Shown: positions 48,178 to 58,799 of the stretch, piece after piece
Position numbering within the stretch: the stretch's first letter is position 1
How the letters are laid out: every line of letters starts with the position of its first letter
From: Burkholderiales bacterium
GTDB lineage: Bacteria > Pseudomonadota > Gammaproteobacteria > Burkholderiales > Burkholderiaceae_C
DNA: 64,000 bases
Assembly (NCBI GenBank): GCA_021732385.1
Contig: JAKFVA010000001.1
Span: 50,034 to 114,033, forward strand
Reading direction: 5' to 3'
The notes under the pieces: model-generated
Database searches by the model: none
What the model was told of the DNA's origin: nothing
Seen by the model: the letters and a program-made list of their open reading frames with translations, nothing else
Translations under genes and position numbers: made by a program

Positions 48178-51100
48178 ATGAACGCCCCCACCACCTTCCA
48201 ACAGCTCATGGGCCAGGCCCACGATGCGCCCGCATCGGCAGCGCGCATTCGCGAAATTCCCTACAACTACACCTCGTTTTCCGACCGCGAAATCGTGATT
48301 CGCCTGCTGGGCGCGCGCGCCTGGGAAATTTTGCAGAGCCTGCGTGGCGAGCGTGGTACTGGCCGCTCGGCCCGCATGCTGTACGAGGTATTGGGTGATA
48401 TTTGGGTGGTGCAGCGCAACCCGTATTTGCAGGATGACTTGCTTGACAACCCGGCACGCCGCAAGCTGCTGGCTGATGCCTTGCGGCACCGGCTGGGTGA
48501 GGTTGAAAAACGCCGCACTCCTGCCAGCGACGGCCCGCGTGATGCCCTCGTAGGCGAGCTGTTAGCGTCGGCTGCCCTTGCAGTACAGGCTTTTGAGGCG
48601 CGTTTTGCACAGGTATATGACTTGCGCCGTGCCGCCAGCCGCGCCTTGGGCAAAATCACCGCTAAAGACAACATCAAGTTCGACGGCTTGTCACGCGTGA
48701 GCCACGTGACGGACGCCACGGACTGGCGCGTCGAGTACCCGTTTGTGGTGCTCACGCCCGACACCGAGGCGGAAATGGCGGGCATGGTGGCAACCTGTAT
48801 CGCACTGGGCCTGACCATCGTGCCACGTGGCGGTGGTACGGGCTACACCGGTGGGGCGATTCCGCTAACCTGGCAAAGCGCTGTTATCAATACCGAAAAG
48901 CTCGAAGCCATGAGCGAGGTGCAGATGCAGACGCTGCCCGGTCTGCACGAGCCGGTGGCCACGGTGTGGAGCGAAGCCGGCGTGGTGACGCAGCGCGTGG
49001 CTGACGCTGCCGAGCGCGGCGGCTATGTGTTTGCGGTTGACCCCACCTCCGCCGAAGCCTCGTGCATTGGCGGCAATATTGCCATGAATGCGGGCGGCAA
49101 AAAAGCGGTGCTCTGGGGCACGGCGCTGGACAATCTGGCTTCGTGGCGCATGGTTACGCCCGATGCGCAATGGCTGGAAGTGGTGCGGCTCAATCACAAC
49201 CTGGGCAAGATTCACGATGCGCCGCTAGTTAGCTTTGAGCTGCGCTACTTTGAGGCCGATGGCAAAACCGCCATCCGCACCGAGCGGTTAGACATTGCTG
49301 GCCACACGTTGCGCAAAGAAGGCCTGGGAAAAGATGTCACGGACAAGTTTTTGAGCGGCCTGCCCGGCATTCAAAAAGAAGGTTGTGACGGCCTAATTAC
49401 CAGCGCTCGCTGGATTGTGCACCGCATGCCGCAGCACACGCGCACGGTCTGCCTGGAGTTCTTTGGCAATGCGCACGACGCGGTGCCCAGCATTGTGGAG
49501 ATCAAGGACTTCATGTTTGCCGAGCAAAAAAAGTCGGGTGTGTTGCTGGCTGGGCTGGAGCATCTGGACGACCGCTACCTCAAAGCCGTGGGCTACATCA
49601 CCAAGAGCAAGCGCGCTGTGGCGGGCGGCTCTGCCAGTGGCCTGCCCAAGATGGTGCTGTTTGGCGATATTGCCGGTGACGACGCCGACGCTGTGGCGCG
49701 CGCTACTTCTGAGGTGGTGCGGATTGCCAACTCACGCAGCGGTGAGGGCTTTGTGGCCATTAGCCCGGAGGCGCGCAAAAAATTCTGGCTGGACCGCAAG
49801 AGAACCGCCGCCATCTCCAAGCACACCAACGCCTTCAAAATCAACGAGGACGTGGTGATTCCGCTGCCACGCATGGCCGAGTACACCGAAGGCATAGAGC
49901 GCATCAATATCGAGCTCTCACTGCAAAACAAGATCAAGCTGTGCGATGCATTGCTGGCATTCTTTCGGCATGGCAATCTGCCGCTGGGCAAGCCCACCGA
50001 AGCAGGGGAGGCGCCAGCTGCTGAACTACTGGAAGAACGTGTAGCGCAGGCGATTGCACTGATTTTGAAAGTGCAAGCGCAGTGGCAGGGTTGGCTGGAC
50101 GGCATTGAGCGGCATTTCCCCGACCTGCAAAATCACAGCTTGCGAGCCAGTTGGAAAACCCAAATTCGCGCCGAGTTGCAGCAGATTTTTGCTGGCAGCG
50201 CGTTTGCACTGATCCTGCAGGAGTGCCAAGTCATTCACCAACGCGTACTCAAGGGCCGGGTCTGGGCGGCCCTGCACATGCACGCGGGTGATGGCAATGT
50301 GCACACCAATTTACCGGTCAACAGCGACGACTACGAAATGCTGCAAACCGCCCACCGTGCCGTATCGCGCATCATGGCGCTGGCGCGCTTGCTGGGCGGC
50401 GTCATCTCGGGCGAGCACGGGATTGGCATTACCAAGTTGGAATACCTGACCGAAGCCGAACTCCAGCCATTTGCCGATTACAAGAAGCGTATTGACCCCG
50501 AGGGCCGCTTCAACAAAGGAAAGCTGTTGCGGGCGAGCGCAGAGGTATTCAGCGCCGGCCCGCCCCAAGGTGAAAACGCGCTTCCTCGGGGGGCAGCCAC
50601 CTCGGCAGCGATGCAGCTTGGGGGTCACATTTTTGCCGACCTGACCAATGCCTACACGCCCAGCTTTGGCCTAATGGGCCATGAGTCGCTCATCATGCAA
50701 CAAAGCGACATTGGCGCCATTGCTACCAGCATCAAAGACTGCCTGCGCTGCGGCAAGTGCAAACCGGTCTGCGCCACCCATGTGCCGCGCGCCAATTTGC
50801 TTTACAGCCCGCGCAACAAAATCCTCGCCACCTCATTGCTGGTTGAGGCGTTCTTGTACGAGGAGCAGACCCGCCGCGGCGTGTCCATCAAACACTGGCA
50901 AGAGTTTGAAGACGTGGCCGACCACTGCACCGTGTGCCACAAATGTCTCGCGCCCTGCCCGGTTGACATTGACTTTGGCGAAGTTTCAATGAACATGCGC
51001 AACCTGCTGCGCAAGATGGGGCAAAAGAGCTTTCGCCCCGGTAATGCCGCTGCTATGCTGATGCTAAACGCCACCAATCCACAAACCATCAAGCTCATTC

Positions 51101-52158
51101 GCATGGGTATGGTGGATATTGGCTTCAAGGTGCAGCGTATTGCCAACGATCTGCTCAAACGAGTTGCCCGCAAACAAACCGCTGCGCCACACGCTACGCT
51201 GGGTACCGCGCCCATTAAAGAACAGGTGATTCACTTCATCAACAAGAAGCTGCCCGGAGGTTTGCCCAAAAAGACGGTTCGCGCTTTGCTTGATATTGAA
51301 GACAAAAACTACGTCCCGATCATCCGCAACCCACAAGCCACCACAGCGGAAACTGAAGCTGTCTTCTACTTTCCTGGATGTGGCTCGGAGCGCTTGTTCA
51401 GCCAGGTAGGTCTGGCCACGCAGGCCATGCTCTGGCACGCTGGCGTGCAAACCGTGCTGCCGCCAGGCTACTTGTGCTGCGGCTACCCGCAGCGCGGCAG
51501 TGGCCAGTTTGACAAGGCTGAAAAAATCATCACCGATAACCGGGTGCTGTTTCACCGCGTGGCCAACACACTGAATTACCTGGATATCAAAACCGTAGTG
51601 GTCAGCTGCGGCACCTGCTATGACCAGTTACAGGGTTACCAATTTGACAAGATTTTCCCTGGCTGCCGCATCATCGATATTCACGAGTATTTGCTGGAGA
51701 AGGGCATTACCTTAGGCACCAGTGGCTCCTATCTTTATCACGACCCCTGCCACAGCCCGATGAAACTGCAGGACCCAATGAAAACCGTGAAAGCATTGAT
51801 TGGCAACAACGTGCTGCAATCCCAGCGCTGCTGCGGTGAATCCGGCACCCTGGGGGTGACCAGGCCCGACATTGCCACGCAGGTGCGCTTTCGCAAAGAA
51901 GAGGAATTGAAGAAGGGCGAGGCCGCTTTGAAAGCCATGCAGCCCGACGGGGCTACTGCGCAAGGCAATGTGAAAATCCTGACCGCCTGCCCAAGCTGCC
52001 TGCAAGGGCTGTCGCGCTACCAGGACGACTTGCAAAACGGCCTGCTCGAAGCCGACTACATCGTGGTTGAGATGGCCCGCCAAATCTTGGGAGCAAACTG
52101 GCTGCCAGAATACGTCGCCCTTGCCAACGACGGGGGCATTGAGCGGGTTCTGGTGTGA
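48178..52158 (+). CDS. large FAD-linked oxidoreductase with Fe-S and CCG domains
   Basis: The 1326-residue protein starts with a DUF3683 region (about residues 20-130). An FAD-binding type 4 domain follows ([16 protein letters not shown]) and an FAD oxidase C-terminal domain ([18 protein letters not shown]). A two-cluster ferredoxin segment comes next: [11 protein letters not shown] from residue 855 and [14 protein letters not shown]. Two CCG cysteine-rich domains end it ([10 protein letters not shown] near 1100, CCGESGTLG near 1218). The layout is that of D-2-hydroxyacid dehydrogenases such as D-lactate or glycolate oxidases, feeding electrons to the respiratory chain. The substrate is not known. 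Residues about 795-816 are encoded by a repeat-like sequence. Confidence 0.88.
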   Translation: MNAPTTFQQLMGQAHDAPASAARIREIPYNYTSFSDREIVIRLLGARAWEILQSLRGERGTGRSARMLYEVLGDIWVVQRNPYLQDDLLDNPARRKLLADALRHRLGEVEKRRTPASDGPRDALVGELLASAALAVQAFEARFAQVYDLRRAASRALGKITAKDNIKFDGLSRVSHVTDATDWRVEYPFVVLTPDTEAEMAGMVATCIALGLTIVPRGGGTGYTGGAIPLTWQSAVINTEKLEAMSEVQMQTLPGLHEPVATVWSEAGVVTQRVADAAERGGYVFAVDPTSAEASCIGGNIAMNAGGKKAVLWGTALDNLASWRMVTPDAQWLEVVRLNHNLGKIHDAPLVSFELRYFEADGKTAIRTERLDIAGHTLRKEGLGKDVTDKFLSGLPGIQKEGCDGLITSARWIVHRMPQHTRTVCLEFFGNAHDAVPSIVEIKDFMFAEQKKSGVLLAGLEHLDDRYLKAVGYITKSKRAVAGGSASGLPKMVLFGDIAGDDADAVARATSEVVRIANSRSGEGFVAISPEARKKFWLDRKRTAAISKHTNAFKINEDVVIPLPRMAEYTEGIERINIELSLQNKIKLCDALLAFFRHGNLPLGKPTEAGEAPAAELLEERVAQAIALILKVQAQWQGWLDGIERHFPDLQNHSLRASWKTQIRAELQQIFAGSAFALILQECQVIHQRVLKGRVWAALHMHAGDGNVHTNLPVNSDDYEMLQTAHRAVSRIMALARLLGGVISGEHGIGITKLEYLTEAELQPFADYKKRIDPEGRFNKGKLLRASAEVFSAGPPQGENALPRGAATSAAMQLGGHIFADLTNAYTPSFGLMGHESLIMQQSDIGAIATSIKDCLRCGKCKPVCATHVPRANLLYSPRNKILATSLLVEAFLYEEQTRRGVSIKHWQEFEDVADHCTVCHKCLAPCPVDIDFGEVSMNMRNLLRKMGQKSFRPGNAAAMLMLNATNPQTIKLIRMGMVDIGFKVQRIANDLLKRVARKQTAAPHATLGTAPIKEQVIHFINKKLPGGLPKKTVRALLDIEDKNYVPIIRNPQATTAETEAVFYFPGCGSERLFSQVGLATQAMLWHAGVQTVLPPGYLCCGYPQRGSGQFDKAEKIITDNRVLFHRVANTLNYLDIKTVVVSCGTCYDQLQGYQFDKIFPGCRIIDIHEYLLEKGITLGTSGSYLYHDPCHSPMKLQDPMKTVKALIGNNVLQSQRCCGESGTLGVTRPDIATQVRFRKEEELKKGEAALKAMQPDGATAQGNVKILTACPSCLQGLSRYQDDLQNGLLEADYIVVEMARQILGANWLPEYVALANDGGIERVLV
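50562..50625 (+). repeat. repeat-like GC-rich element inside the FAD/Fe-S gene
   Basis: The segment begins CCCCAAG (50563-50569) and ends CTTGGGG (50617-50623), 7-bp inverted termini, with CTCGGGGGGCAGC in the middle. This pattern resembles dispersed intergenic elements I recall from Comamonadaceae. It is read in frame as Gly/Ala/Pro-rich residues in the linker before the ferredoxin domain. Confidence 0.45.
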
Positions 52159-52616
52159 CGTCCATTTGTCCCTTGTGCGCAGACGATGGTGGCCATGTCA
52201 TTGCCCGCACCAGTAAATTTCGCGTCATACGGGCCCAGGGTGTCAATGAAACGGGCTTTCCGGCGTTTTACCGCCTGATTTGGCGTGCGCATGTGCGCGA
52301 ATTCACCGATCTGGTCGAGGCCGACCAATGGCTGTGCATGCAGGCGCTGGTCTGTGTGGAAAAAACCCTGCGTCAGCATTTACAGCCCGACAAGATTAAC
52401 CTTGCCAGCTTGGGCAACCAAGTGCCTCATCTGCACTGGCATGTGATTGCGCGCTTTGCTTGGGACAGCCACTTTCCTGCACCCGCGTGGGCCACTGAGC
52501 AACGCCCGGTTTCGCCTGAGGGCTACGCACAGGTGTTGCGGCAGCGACAAGCGCTGGAAACCGATTTGGCAAAGCAGATCGGCTTGTTGCCAAGCGAAAA
52601 TCACCCGGCATTGTGA
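52155..52616 (+). CDS. HIT-family protein
   Basis: The 153-residue protein has the histidine triad PHLHWHVI (His92, His94, His96), used by nucleotide hydrolases and transferases. The N-terminal CPLC (5-8) may bind zinc. It begins with a GTG that overlaps the stop of the FAD/Fe-S gene by four bases (GTGA), so the pair is probably co-translated. The substrate is unknown. Confidence 0.85.
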   Translation: MTSICPLCADDGGHVIARTSKFRVIRAQGVNETGFPAFYRLIWRAHVREFTDLVEADQWLCMQALVCVEKTLRQHLQPDKINLASLGNQVPHLHWHVIARFAWDSHFPAPAWATEQRPVSPEGYAQVLRQRQALETDLAKQIGLLPSENHPAL

Positions 52617-52722
52617 AATTCTCACGCTAATACCGTCGCAAAGTAGCTATTGGCTACGGCCAACAGGTAGCTGCGCGCTTGAAAAGCCCCTATATTCGGA
52701 AGGCATTGGAGGTGGCGACATT

Positions 52723-52747
52723 TGCACGAATTAAAAAGTTCCGTGCA
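52723..52747 (+). repeat. small inverted repeat upstream of the FecR-domain gene
   Basis: TGCACG (52723-52728) and CGTGCA (52742-52747) are inverted copies around an A-rich loop. A TATATAA stretch at 52776 may be the -10 of the next gene. Confidence 0.35.
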
Positions 52748-52825
52748 TTACCTGCTATTTGTTGATTTTGATGGGTATATAAAAATCGACTGCGGCAGCA
52801 TTTTGTATAGCCCGGGAGAACGCTT

Positions 52826-54262
52826 ATGTTGACCAAAAAATTCCACCCCGCCAAGTTTTTGCCTGTTGTGCTGGGGATCATGGCCGCTTGCCATGGTGTG
52901 GAGGCCCTGTCACAAACCGCGGGCGAAGTTGAGTTTTCCCGGGGCGTTGGTTTTGCGCAAGCGCCGGGCCAGGTACCGCGCACCCTGGGCAAAGGGTTGC
53001 CACTTAAAGAAGGCGATCGCCTGACCACATCAGATGGTTCGTCTGCCATCATTAAATTGATGGACGGTACGCGCATGACAGTGCGCCCCAATTCTGAGAT
53101 TGTGCTCCAGCAGTACCAGTTCAAGGAAAACGCCGACAACAACAGTATGGTGATGCAGTTGCTGCGCGGTGGCCTGCGTGCAGTGACTGGCCTGATCGCT
53201 AAAGGCTCACCGAACGCCGCACGCATTCAGACCAACACCGCCACCATTGGTATCCGTGGTACCGATTTCGACGCGCGCATTTGCGCCAAGGACTGTGGCG
53301 AAGAGTCCGCCAAAATCAAAGAAACTTCACGCCCCAACAGCATCCAGGCCAGCGCTCGCGTCGTGTCGCTGCAAGGCGGCCAGATGAGCGCCATGGACAG
53401 TACGGGCCAAAAACGCATGCTGGTTGATGGTGGCAGTATCTATCCAGGCGATTTGGTCGAGACCACTGCCAACACCAAAGCCGTATTGGCTTTCAGGGAT
53501 GAAAGCCGGGTTACCTTGGCCGCAACCACCCGCTTTCGAGTCGACAATTTTGTTTATGACGATAAAAATCCCACCGAAGGCCGGTTTTTGGTCTCGCTGC
53601 TGCGCGGCTCGGTACGCGCGTTAACTGGCTTGATCGCAAAGGCTAACAACCGCAACGTGGGTTTCAGTACCTCTACCGCCACCATTGGTGTACGCGGCAC
53701 CGGCCTGGATTTGGTTTGCACCGGTGCCTGCGCCGTGGAGCCGTTGGCTTTTGATGATTCCGAGCCGCCCAGCCCACTATTGCAAAAGGTTCAGTCACAA
53801 ACTCCCAGTGGTGATTCTGGTTTGGCTGTTTTTGCTTGGCTGGGCTCGATTACCGTTCAGTCAGGTCAGACTGCATTGCAAGTTTTGCAGGCGGGTCAAG
53901 GCTTGATCATCACGCCCGCCGGTATTCGCGCCGTAACAATCGCGCCAAGCATCGATGGCCCGCGGCCAGACACAGTGAATGTCCCGTCCAAATTGTTCTC
54001 AAGCCAAGCTGTCGCCGACACCCAAGAAGGCCTGTTTGTGGTGGTGCGTGATGGCCACATTTCGGTGGCCAGCGCTGGCGAAGTGCTTAACCTCGGCAAG
54101 GGTGAAACTGGCGTGGTGGGCAACAACGGCCAAGTGTCACGGCCCCTGGAAGTGCCAAAATTCCTGCAATTCGACCGCATTGTGCTGCCCAACATCAACA
54201 ACCCAGCTGGCGCCAGTCTGATAAATGAGACACGCGCCCGCAATGCCAATCAATGTACGTAG
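52826..54262 (+). CDS. exported protein with two FecR-type domains
   Basis: The 478-residue protein has an N-terminal signal-like segment (about 10-30) and two FecR-like domains. The duplication shows as LLRGGLRAVTGLIAKG…TATIGIRGT and LLRGSVRALTGLIAKA…TATIGVRGT. A third, weaker stretch of beta-rich sequence follows. Such proteins are usually periplasmic or surface-linked; FecR itself is a signal transducer, but there is no transmembrane anti-sigma part here. The ATG follows CGGGAGAACG. It precedes a TpsB gene, and the two probably work together. Confidence 0.8.
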   Translation: MLTKKFHPAKFLPVVLGIMAACHGVEALSQTAGEVEFSRGVGFAQAPGQVPRTLGKGLPLKEGDRLTTSDGSSAIIKLMDGTRMTVRPNSEIVLQQYQFKENADNNSMVMQLLRGGLRAVTGLIAKGSPNAARIQTNTATIGIRGTDFDARICAKDCGEESAKIKETSRPNSIQASARVVSLQGGQMSAMDSTGQKRMLVDGGSIYPGDLVETTANTKAVLAFRDESRVTLAATTRFRVDNFVYDDKNPTEGRFLVSLLRGSVRALTGLIAKANNRNVGFSTSTATIGVRGTGLDLVCTGACAVEPLAFDDSEPPSPLLQKVQSQTPSGDSGLAVFAWLGSITVQSGQTALQVLQAGQGLIITPAGIRAVTIAPSIDGPRPDTVNVPSKLFSSQAVADTQEGLFVVVRDGHISVASAGEVLNLGKGETGVVGNNGQVSRPLEVPKFLQFDRIVLPNINNPAGASLINETRARNANQCT

Positions 54263-54352
54263 CGCTGGCTGCTGTTTCACCGCAAACCGTGACAAAATTC
54301 CTGTTCAGCCTCGTTGGATTGGGCATCCGCACAGACGAAATGGTGACTGGAC

Positions 54353-55990
54353 ATGGTGTTAGCACGGAAAAAAACCTTAACTCCTGCGACTGAATTAACC
54401 GGCACAGTGATTCGGCTTTCGGCTTTGCCACTGTGCTTGACGCTGTATTGCGCTTCGGTTTGTGCTCAAGCGGTTTCTTCGGCTGCGCCATCTGCTGGCC
54501 CCGTGTTTGCTATCAGCGGATTCAGCATTACCGGCGACAACCCGTTATCCGATAGCGAGACCACCCTGACGCTGGCACCTTTTCTGCGCAGCGATGCCAA
54601 TATCGACACCCTGCAAAAAGCCACGGCAGCTTTGGAGAAAGCCCTGCGCGATAAAGGTTTCGGTTTGCACCGTGTTTCGCTGCCACCGCAAGAAGTGGGC
54701 GACAAGGTCGCATTGGTCATCGTGAAGTTTGTGATTGGGAAAGTCAACATCGAAGGCGCAAACCGCTACGACAGCGCCAACATTTTGCGCAGTGTGCCTG
54801 AATTAAGGGAAGGTGCCACACCCAACTTCAACCGTCTGGCGGTGCAGACCACCATTGCCAACGAAAGTCAGGGCAAGCAAATTCAGGTGACGATGAAAGA
54901 ATCGGAAGAAGCCGACAAAATCGATGCCACGGTCTCCGTTAATGAGAGCAAGCCTTGGAATTTTTCTGTCAGCATTGCCAACAATGGCTCAGAATCTTCA
55001 GGCAAAGACCGCACCACTTTGTCGGGCAGCCATTCCAATTTGTTCAATCTCGACCACCAGTTTGTTGGTGCCTACACCACCTCCCTGCAACGCGCCTCAG
55101 ACGTGAAGCAAGTGGGCTTGTCCTACCGTATTCCGCTTTACTCGCTGGGCGGTGTGATAGGTGCCAGTTACAGCCGCTCCGATGTGGTGGGCAATTTCGG
55201 CGCTTTCACCAGCACCGGCGCGGGCCGTACCCTGGGTGCCAACTACACCTTTTATTTGCCCCCCCAGGGCGGGAAACGCACTTTTTTCAGCATCGGTCTG
55301 GACGATAAACTGTTTAATACCGCGCTCATCAACAATATTGCCATTCCCGGCCAGGCCGACCGACGCAGCCGCCCCATTAGCTTGGGCTACAGCGTCCGCT
55401 CGGAGTCCGACGCCGAAAACTTGTCGTACAACGCCGAGCTGGCTTTCAACACGGGCAGCGGTAGCGGCAATGACTTGGCCTCTTACCAAAGCGAAGACCC
55501 ACGCATCAGCACGGTTCGCTGGAAGTTGTTGCGCGCTGGCTTTAACTACGCCACCAACTTGCCAGCCAAATTCTTGCTTGCTCTGCGTGGCCAGCTTCAG
55601 TACAGCCCTGACACACTGATATCCGGTGAGCAATTCGGTATTGGCGGCAGCAGTTCGGTGCGCGGTACCGATGAGCGCCCGCTGTCAGCTGACAAGGGTT
55701 TGTTTGCTTCTGTGGAAATTACCTCGCCCGAATTTTTGGTGGGCGTGCGTGGCCTGGGTTTTTTTGACGCCGGTTGGATCAGCAACAATAACCCCAATGG
55801 CGTGTCGCGCCCATCTAGCGACAGGCTGCGAAGTTTGGGTTTGGGTTTGCGCTACAACGTCGGTAATTTCGCCTTGTCCGCCGACTACGGCCGTTTGCTC
55901 AACAGCAGCGCAGTGCCCTTGAGCATTAACTCCAACGCGCCACAAAAAGGCGACGACAAGCTCAATCTGAGCCTGTCCGTGCGGTTTTAA
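54353..55990 (+). CDS. TpsB/ShlB-type outer-membrane transporter
   Basis: The 545-residue protein has a signal peptide (about 1-39), a POTRA domain (about 49-130), and a C-terminal beta-barrel. The barrel carries SVRGTDERP, the conserved VRG motif of the L6 loop, and ends with a Phe (SLSVRF). TpsB proteins secrete a large TpsA exoprotein. None is encoded here; the gene upstream has FecR domains, so it may export that protein or have a partner elsewhere. Confidence 0.85.
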   Translation: MVLARKKTLTPATELTGTVIRLSALPLCLTLYCASVCAQAVSSAAPSAGPVFAISGFSITGDNPLSDSETTLTLAPFLRSDANIDTLQKATAALEKALRDKGFGLHRVSLPPQEVGDKVALVIVKFVIGKVNIEGANRYDSANILRSVPELREGATPNFNRLAVQTTIANESQGKQIQVTMKESEEADKIDATVSVNESKPWNFSVSIANNGSESSGKDRTTLSGSHSNLFNLDHQFVGAYTTSLQRASDVKQVGLSYRIPLYSLGGVIGASYSRSDVVGNFGAFTSTGAGRTLGANYTFYLPPQGGKRTFFSIGLDDKLFNTALINNIAIPGQADRRSRPISLGYSVRSESDAENLSYNAELAFNTGSGSGNDLASYQSEDPRISTVRWKLLRAGFNYATNLPAKFLLALRGQLQYSPDTLISGEQFGIGGSSSVRGTDERPLSADKGLFASVEITSPEFLVGVRGLGFFDAGWISNNNPNGVSRPSSDRLRSLGLGLRYNVGNFALSADYGRLLNSSAVPLSINSNAPQKGDDKLNLSLSVRF

Positions 55991-56017
55991 TATTTTTTTT
56001 GACCAAAGAAAGCATAC

Positions 56018-56431
56018 ATGGCCGGACTTCAACCCACCTCTCCTGCGCCTGAGTCGCTAACGGTTCACCAGGCTTCCCGGGTGGTCGAAATCGTTTTCTC
56101 GGATGGTGCAGCCTTCAGTATCCCGTTTGAGCTGATGCGTGTTTACTCGCCATCGGCTGAAGTGCAGGGCCACGGCCCGGGCCAAGAGGTGCTGCAAACC
56201 GGCAAACGCGAGGTTGACATGGTTGAAGTGCAAGCCGTGGGCAATTACGCCATTCAACCTACCTTCTCAGATGGCCATGAAAGCGGCATTTACTCATGGG
56301 ACTATTTGTACTTTTTGGGCTCCCAGCAAGACCAGCTCTGGCAAGACTACACCACCCGCCTGCAAGCCGCTGGGCTAGACCGTGACATGGCCATGCCATC
56401 CAAATCAGCCGCAGCTTGCAGCCCGCACTGA
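56018..56431 (+). CDS. DUF971 family protein
   Basis: The 137-residue protein has the DUF971 pattern, including [23 protein letters not shown] and [15 protein letters not shown]. The family is found with Fe-S cluster and ubiquinone genes, but its action is not clear. It lies just upstream of ubiE. Confidence 0.85.
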   Translation: MAGLQPTSPAPESLTVHQASRVVEIVFSDGAAFSIPFELMRVYSPSAEVQGHGPGQEVLQTGKREVDMVEVQAVGNYAIQPTFSDGHESGIYSWDYLYFLGSQQDQLWQDYTTRLQAAGLDRDMAMPSKSAAACSPH

Positions 56432-56445
56432 ACGCGCAGACATCC

Positions 56446-57177
56446 ATGAGCACCACCCACTTTGGCTTCAATACGGTTGATGCCGCCGACAAGGCCAGCC
56501 AGGTTAAACAGGTTTTTGATTCGGTTGCGCCCAAATACGACCTGATGAACGACTTGATGTCTGTTGGGCTGCACCGCCTCTGGAAGCGTTATACCGTCAT
56601 GGTGGCCAATCTTAAGCCTGGCGATTGCGTGCTCGATATCGCGGGCGGCACCGGCGATCTCGCCTTGGCTTTTTCAAAACGGATCGGCCCCACCGGCACC
56701 GTGGTACATACCGACATCAACCAGGCCATGCTCAGTACTGGCCGCAACCGCCTGACTGATGCTGGCGTGCTACTGCCCACAGTAGTGTGTGACGCAGAAA
56801 AACTGCCGTTCACCGCCAACCAGTTCAATGCCGTCAGCGTTGCCTTTGGCTTGCGCAACATGACACGAAAAGACTTGGCACTGGCCGAAATGCTGCGCGT
56901 CCTCAAGCCTGGGGGCAAACTGCTGGTGCTGGAGTTCTCCAAAGTCATGGCACCGTTGGAAAAAGTCTACGACTGGTATTCTTTCAATGTGTTGCCTCGT
57001 CTGGGCCAATGGATTACGGGGGACGCCGCCAGCTACCGCTACCTGGCTGAATCCATCCGCATGCACCCCGACCAGGAAAACCTGAAAAACCTTATGCGCG
57101 AAAGTGGTTTTTCGCATGTGGACTATCACAACCTCTCTGGCGGGATTGTGGCTTTGCATGTTGCAATTAAGTGTTGA
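56446..57177 (+). CDS. ubiE: ubiquinone/menaquinone C-methyltransferase
   Basis: UbiE methylates the benzoquinone ring in ubiquinone synthesis. The 243 residues contain the SAM site DIAGGTGD (64-71) and the conserved [21 protein letters not shown] near the start. The ATG at 56446 gives the family N-terminus; a longer frame would overlap the DUF971 gene. Confidence 0.96.
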   Translation: MSTTHFGFNTVDAADKASQVKQVFDSVAPKYDLMNDLMSVGLHRLWKRYTVMVANLKPGDCVLDIAGGTGDLALAFSKRIGPTGTVVHTDINQAMLSTGRNRLTDAGVLLPTVVCDAEKLPFTANQFNAVSVAFGLRNMTRKDLALAEMLRVLKPGGKLLVLEFSKVMAPLEKVYDWYSFNVLPRLGQWITGDAASYRYLAESIRMHPDQENLKNLMRESGFSHVDYHNLSGGIVALHVAIKC

Positions 57178-57202
57178 TATAAATAAGCATTCTGGAGATA
57201 AC

Positions 57203-58156
57203 ATGAAATTATGGTCACTGGTTTTGCTGCTCACGCTGTCCTTTGCGGGCATGGACGCTGACGCTGCTCGCCGTTTGGGTGGTGGTAAATCGGTTGGTAA
57301 ACAGTCCAACCAAGTCACGCAAAGAGAAAGCGCCAATAGCGCTACGCAAAGCCCCAAACCTGCTGCGCCAGCGGCAGCAGCACAGCCACCACGCAAGCCT
57401 TGGGGTGCCATGCTGGGTGGTCTGGCCGCTGGCTTGGGACTGGCTTGGCTGGCTCACTCGCTAGGCTTTGGTGAGGAGTTTGGCCAAGTACTCATGTTTG
57501 CTCTGCTAGCCATCGCGGTCATGGCCTTGGTGGCCTGGTTCATGCGCTCGCGTCTGCAAGGCAATCGCTCCGCCAATTCGCTGGGCTTGCAAACAGCAGG
57601 TGGCAGTCCACGCACCTACAGCCCCGACCATGTGGGCAATGACGCTTCGGCGCGGCCTTGGGAGCGCAACAGCATGGCGTTTCAGGCTGACAAGCTGGCT
57701 GCTGACAAGACGCCCGAGGGTGCCAGCATGATCGGCTCGGCGCTGGCGCGCTCCACCGGCTGGGGCGTACCAGCGGATTTTGATTCCGAGGGTTTCTTGA
57801 TCGCTGCCAAACGCCACTTCATTACCCTGCAAGATGCCTGGGACCGCGCTGATATCCCTACCCTACGCGCCATGATGACCGACCCCATGCTGCATGAAAT
57901 CCAGTCACAGTTGCGTGAACGTGAAGTGCACACCGGCAACCAGCAGCCCAACAAAACCGAGGTGATGGTGCTCAATGCCCAACTGCTCGGCATTGAAGAA
58001 GATGGCAGTGGTTACACCGCCAGCGTGGAGTTCTCGGGCATGATCCGGGAAGAGCCCGAAAACGGGCCCAATCCCTTCCGCGAAGTCTGGAACCTGTCCA
58101 AGAGCAAAGTTGGCACGGGTGGCTGGCTGGTGGCTGGGGTACAAGCCCTGCAATAA
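57203..58156 (+). CDS. Tim44-like domain protein
   Basis: The 317-residue protein has a signal-like start (MKLWSLVLLLTLSFAG), a second hydrophobic region (residues 71-113), and a C-terminal Tim44-like domain from about 190. The Tim44 fold binds membranes. It is often encoded between ubiE and ubiB in this group. The role is not known. GGAG precedes the ATG. Confidence 0.85.
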   Translation: MKLWSLVLLLTLSFAGMDADAARRLGGGKSVGKQSNQVTQRESANSATQSPKPAAPAAAAQPPRKPWGAMLGGLAAGLGLAWLAHSLGFGEEFGQVLMFALLAIAVMALVAWFMRSRLQGNRSANSLGLQTAGGSPRTYSPDHVGNDASARPWERNSMAFQADKLAADKTPEGASMIGSALARSTGWGVPADFDSEGFLIAAKRHFITLQDAWDRADIPTLRAMMTDPMLHEIQSQLREREVHTGNQQPNKTEVMVLNAQLLGIEEDGSGYTASVEFSGMIREEPENGPNPFREVWNLSKSKVGTGGWLVAGVQALQ

Positions 58157-58235
58157 GTCCTGGCGCAATGCCAATTGTGGGCATGCCACGGCGGTTGGCT
58201 GCGTGTTGGGTGAATATCGGTGAATAATCGGGGCC

Positions 58236-58799
58236 ATGTTTACACCACCTCCCGCCACCGCCGCACTACCCTCAGCTTTGGCTGGACTGCGTGACTTTGT
58301 TATGGACCTTGCCGTACCACCGGCGTGGCTGGTGGACGAGGTGCAAAACCGCGTTGTGCTGTTTCTTAACCACGTGCTAAACGGCGAAGACCAGGCCCGA
58401 GACCGCCTAGCCAGGCAGCAAGGCCGTGTGGTGCATATCCGCTGGGCCAAGTTCGCCATCTTTTTACAAGCTACGCCAGCAGGCCTTTTGTGCCGCGCCC
58501 CCGACGGCAAAGCGGCTGACTTGGTACTGGAAATCACCGACACCTCACCGCTGGACCTCGCACGCAATGCGCTACAGGGTGCCAAGCCTGCCGTGCGCAT
58601 AGAGGGCGACGTGCAGCTTGCCGCCGAGGTGAACTGGCTGGTTGACCATGTACGCTGGGATGTCGAAGAAGACCTGTCGCGCTTTTTAGGTGACGGCCCG
58701 GCGCGCGCCATTGGTGTCGCTGTGGGCCGAGCCTTGCAGCTTTTACGCAGCCAAATTGCCAGCGCCCGTGCTGCCACGCCGCAGGCACCCGCTGCATGA
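58236..58799 (+). CDS. ubiJ: ubiquinone biosynthesis accessory factor, SCP2-like
   Basis: The 187-residue protein has an N-terminal SCP2-like lipid-binding region and a helical C-terminus ([25 protein letters not shown]), as in UbiJ. UbiJ helps the Ubi enzymes of the hydroxylation steps. It overlaps ubiB by four bases (ATGA), which supports the assignment. Confidence 0.88.
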   Translation: MFTPPPATAALPSALAGLRDFVMDLAVPPAWLVDEVQNRVVLFLNHVLNGEDQARDRLARQQGRVVHIRWAKFAIFLQATPAGLLCRAPDGKAADLVLEITDTSPLDLARNALQGAKPAVRIEGDVQLAAEVNWLVDHVRWDVEEDLSRFLGDGPARAIGVAVGRALQLLRSQIASARAATPQAPAA

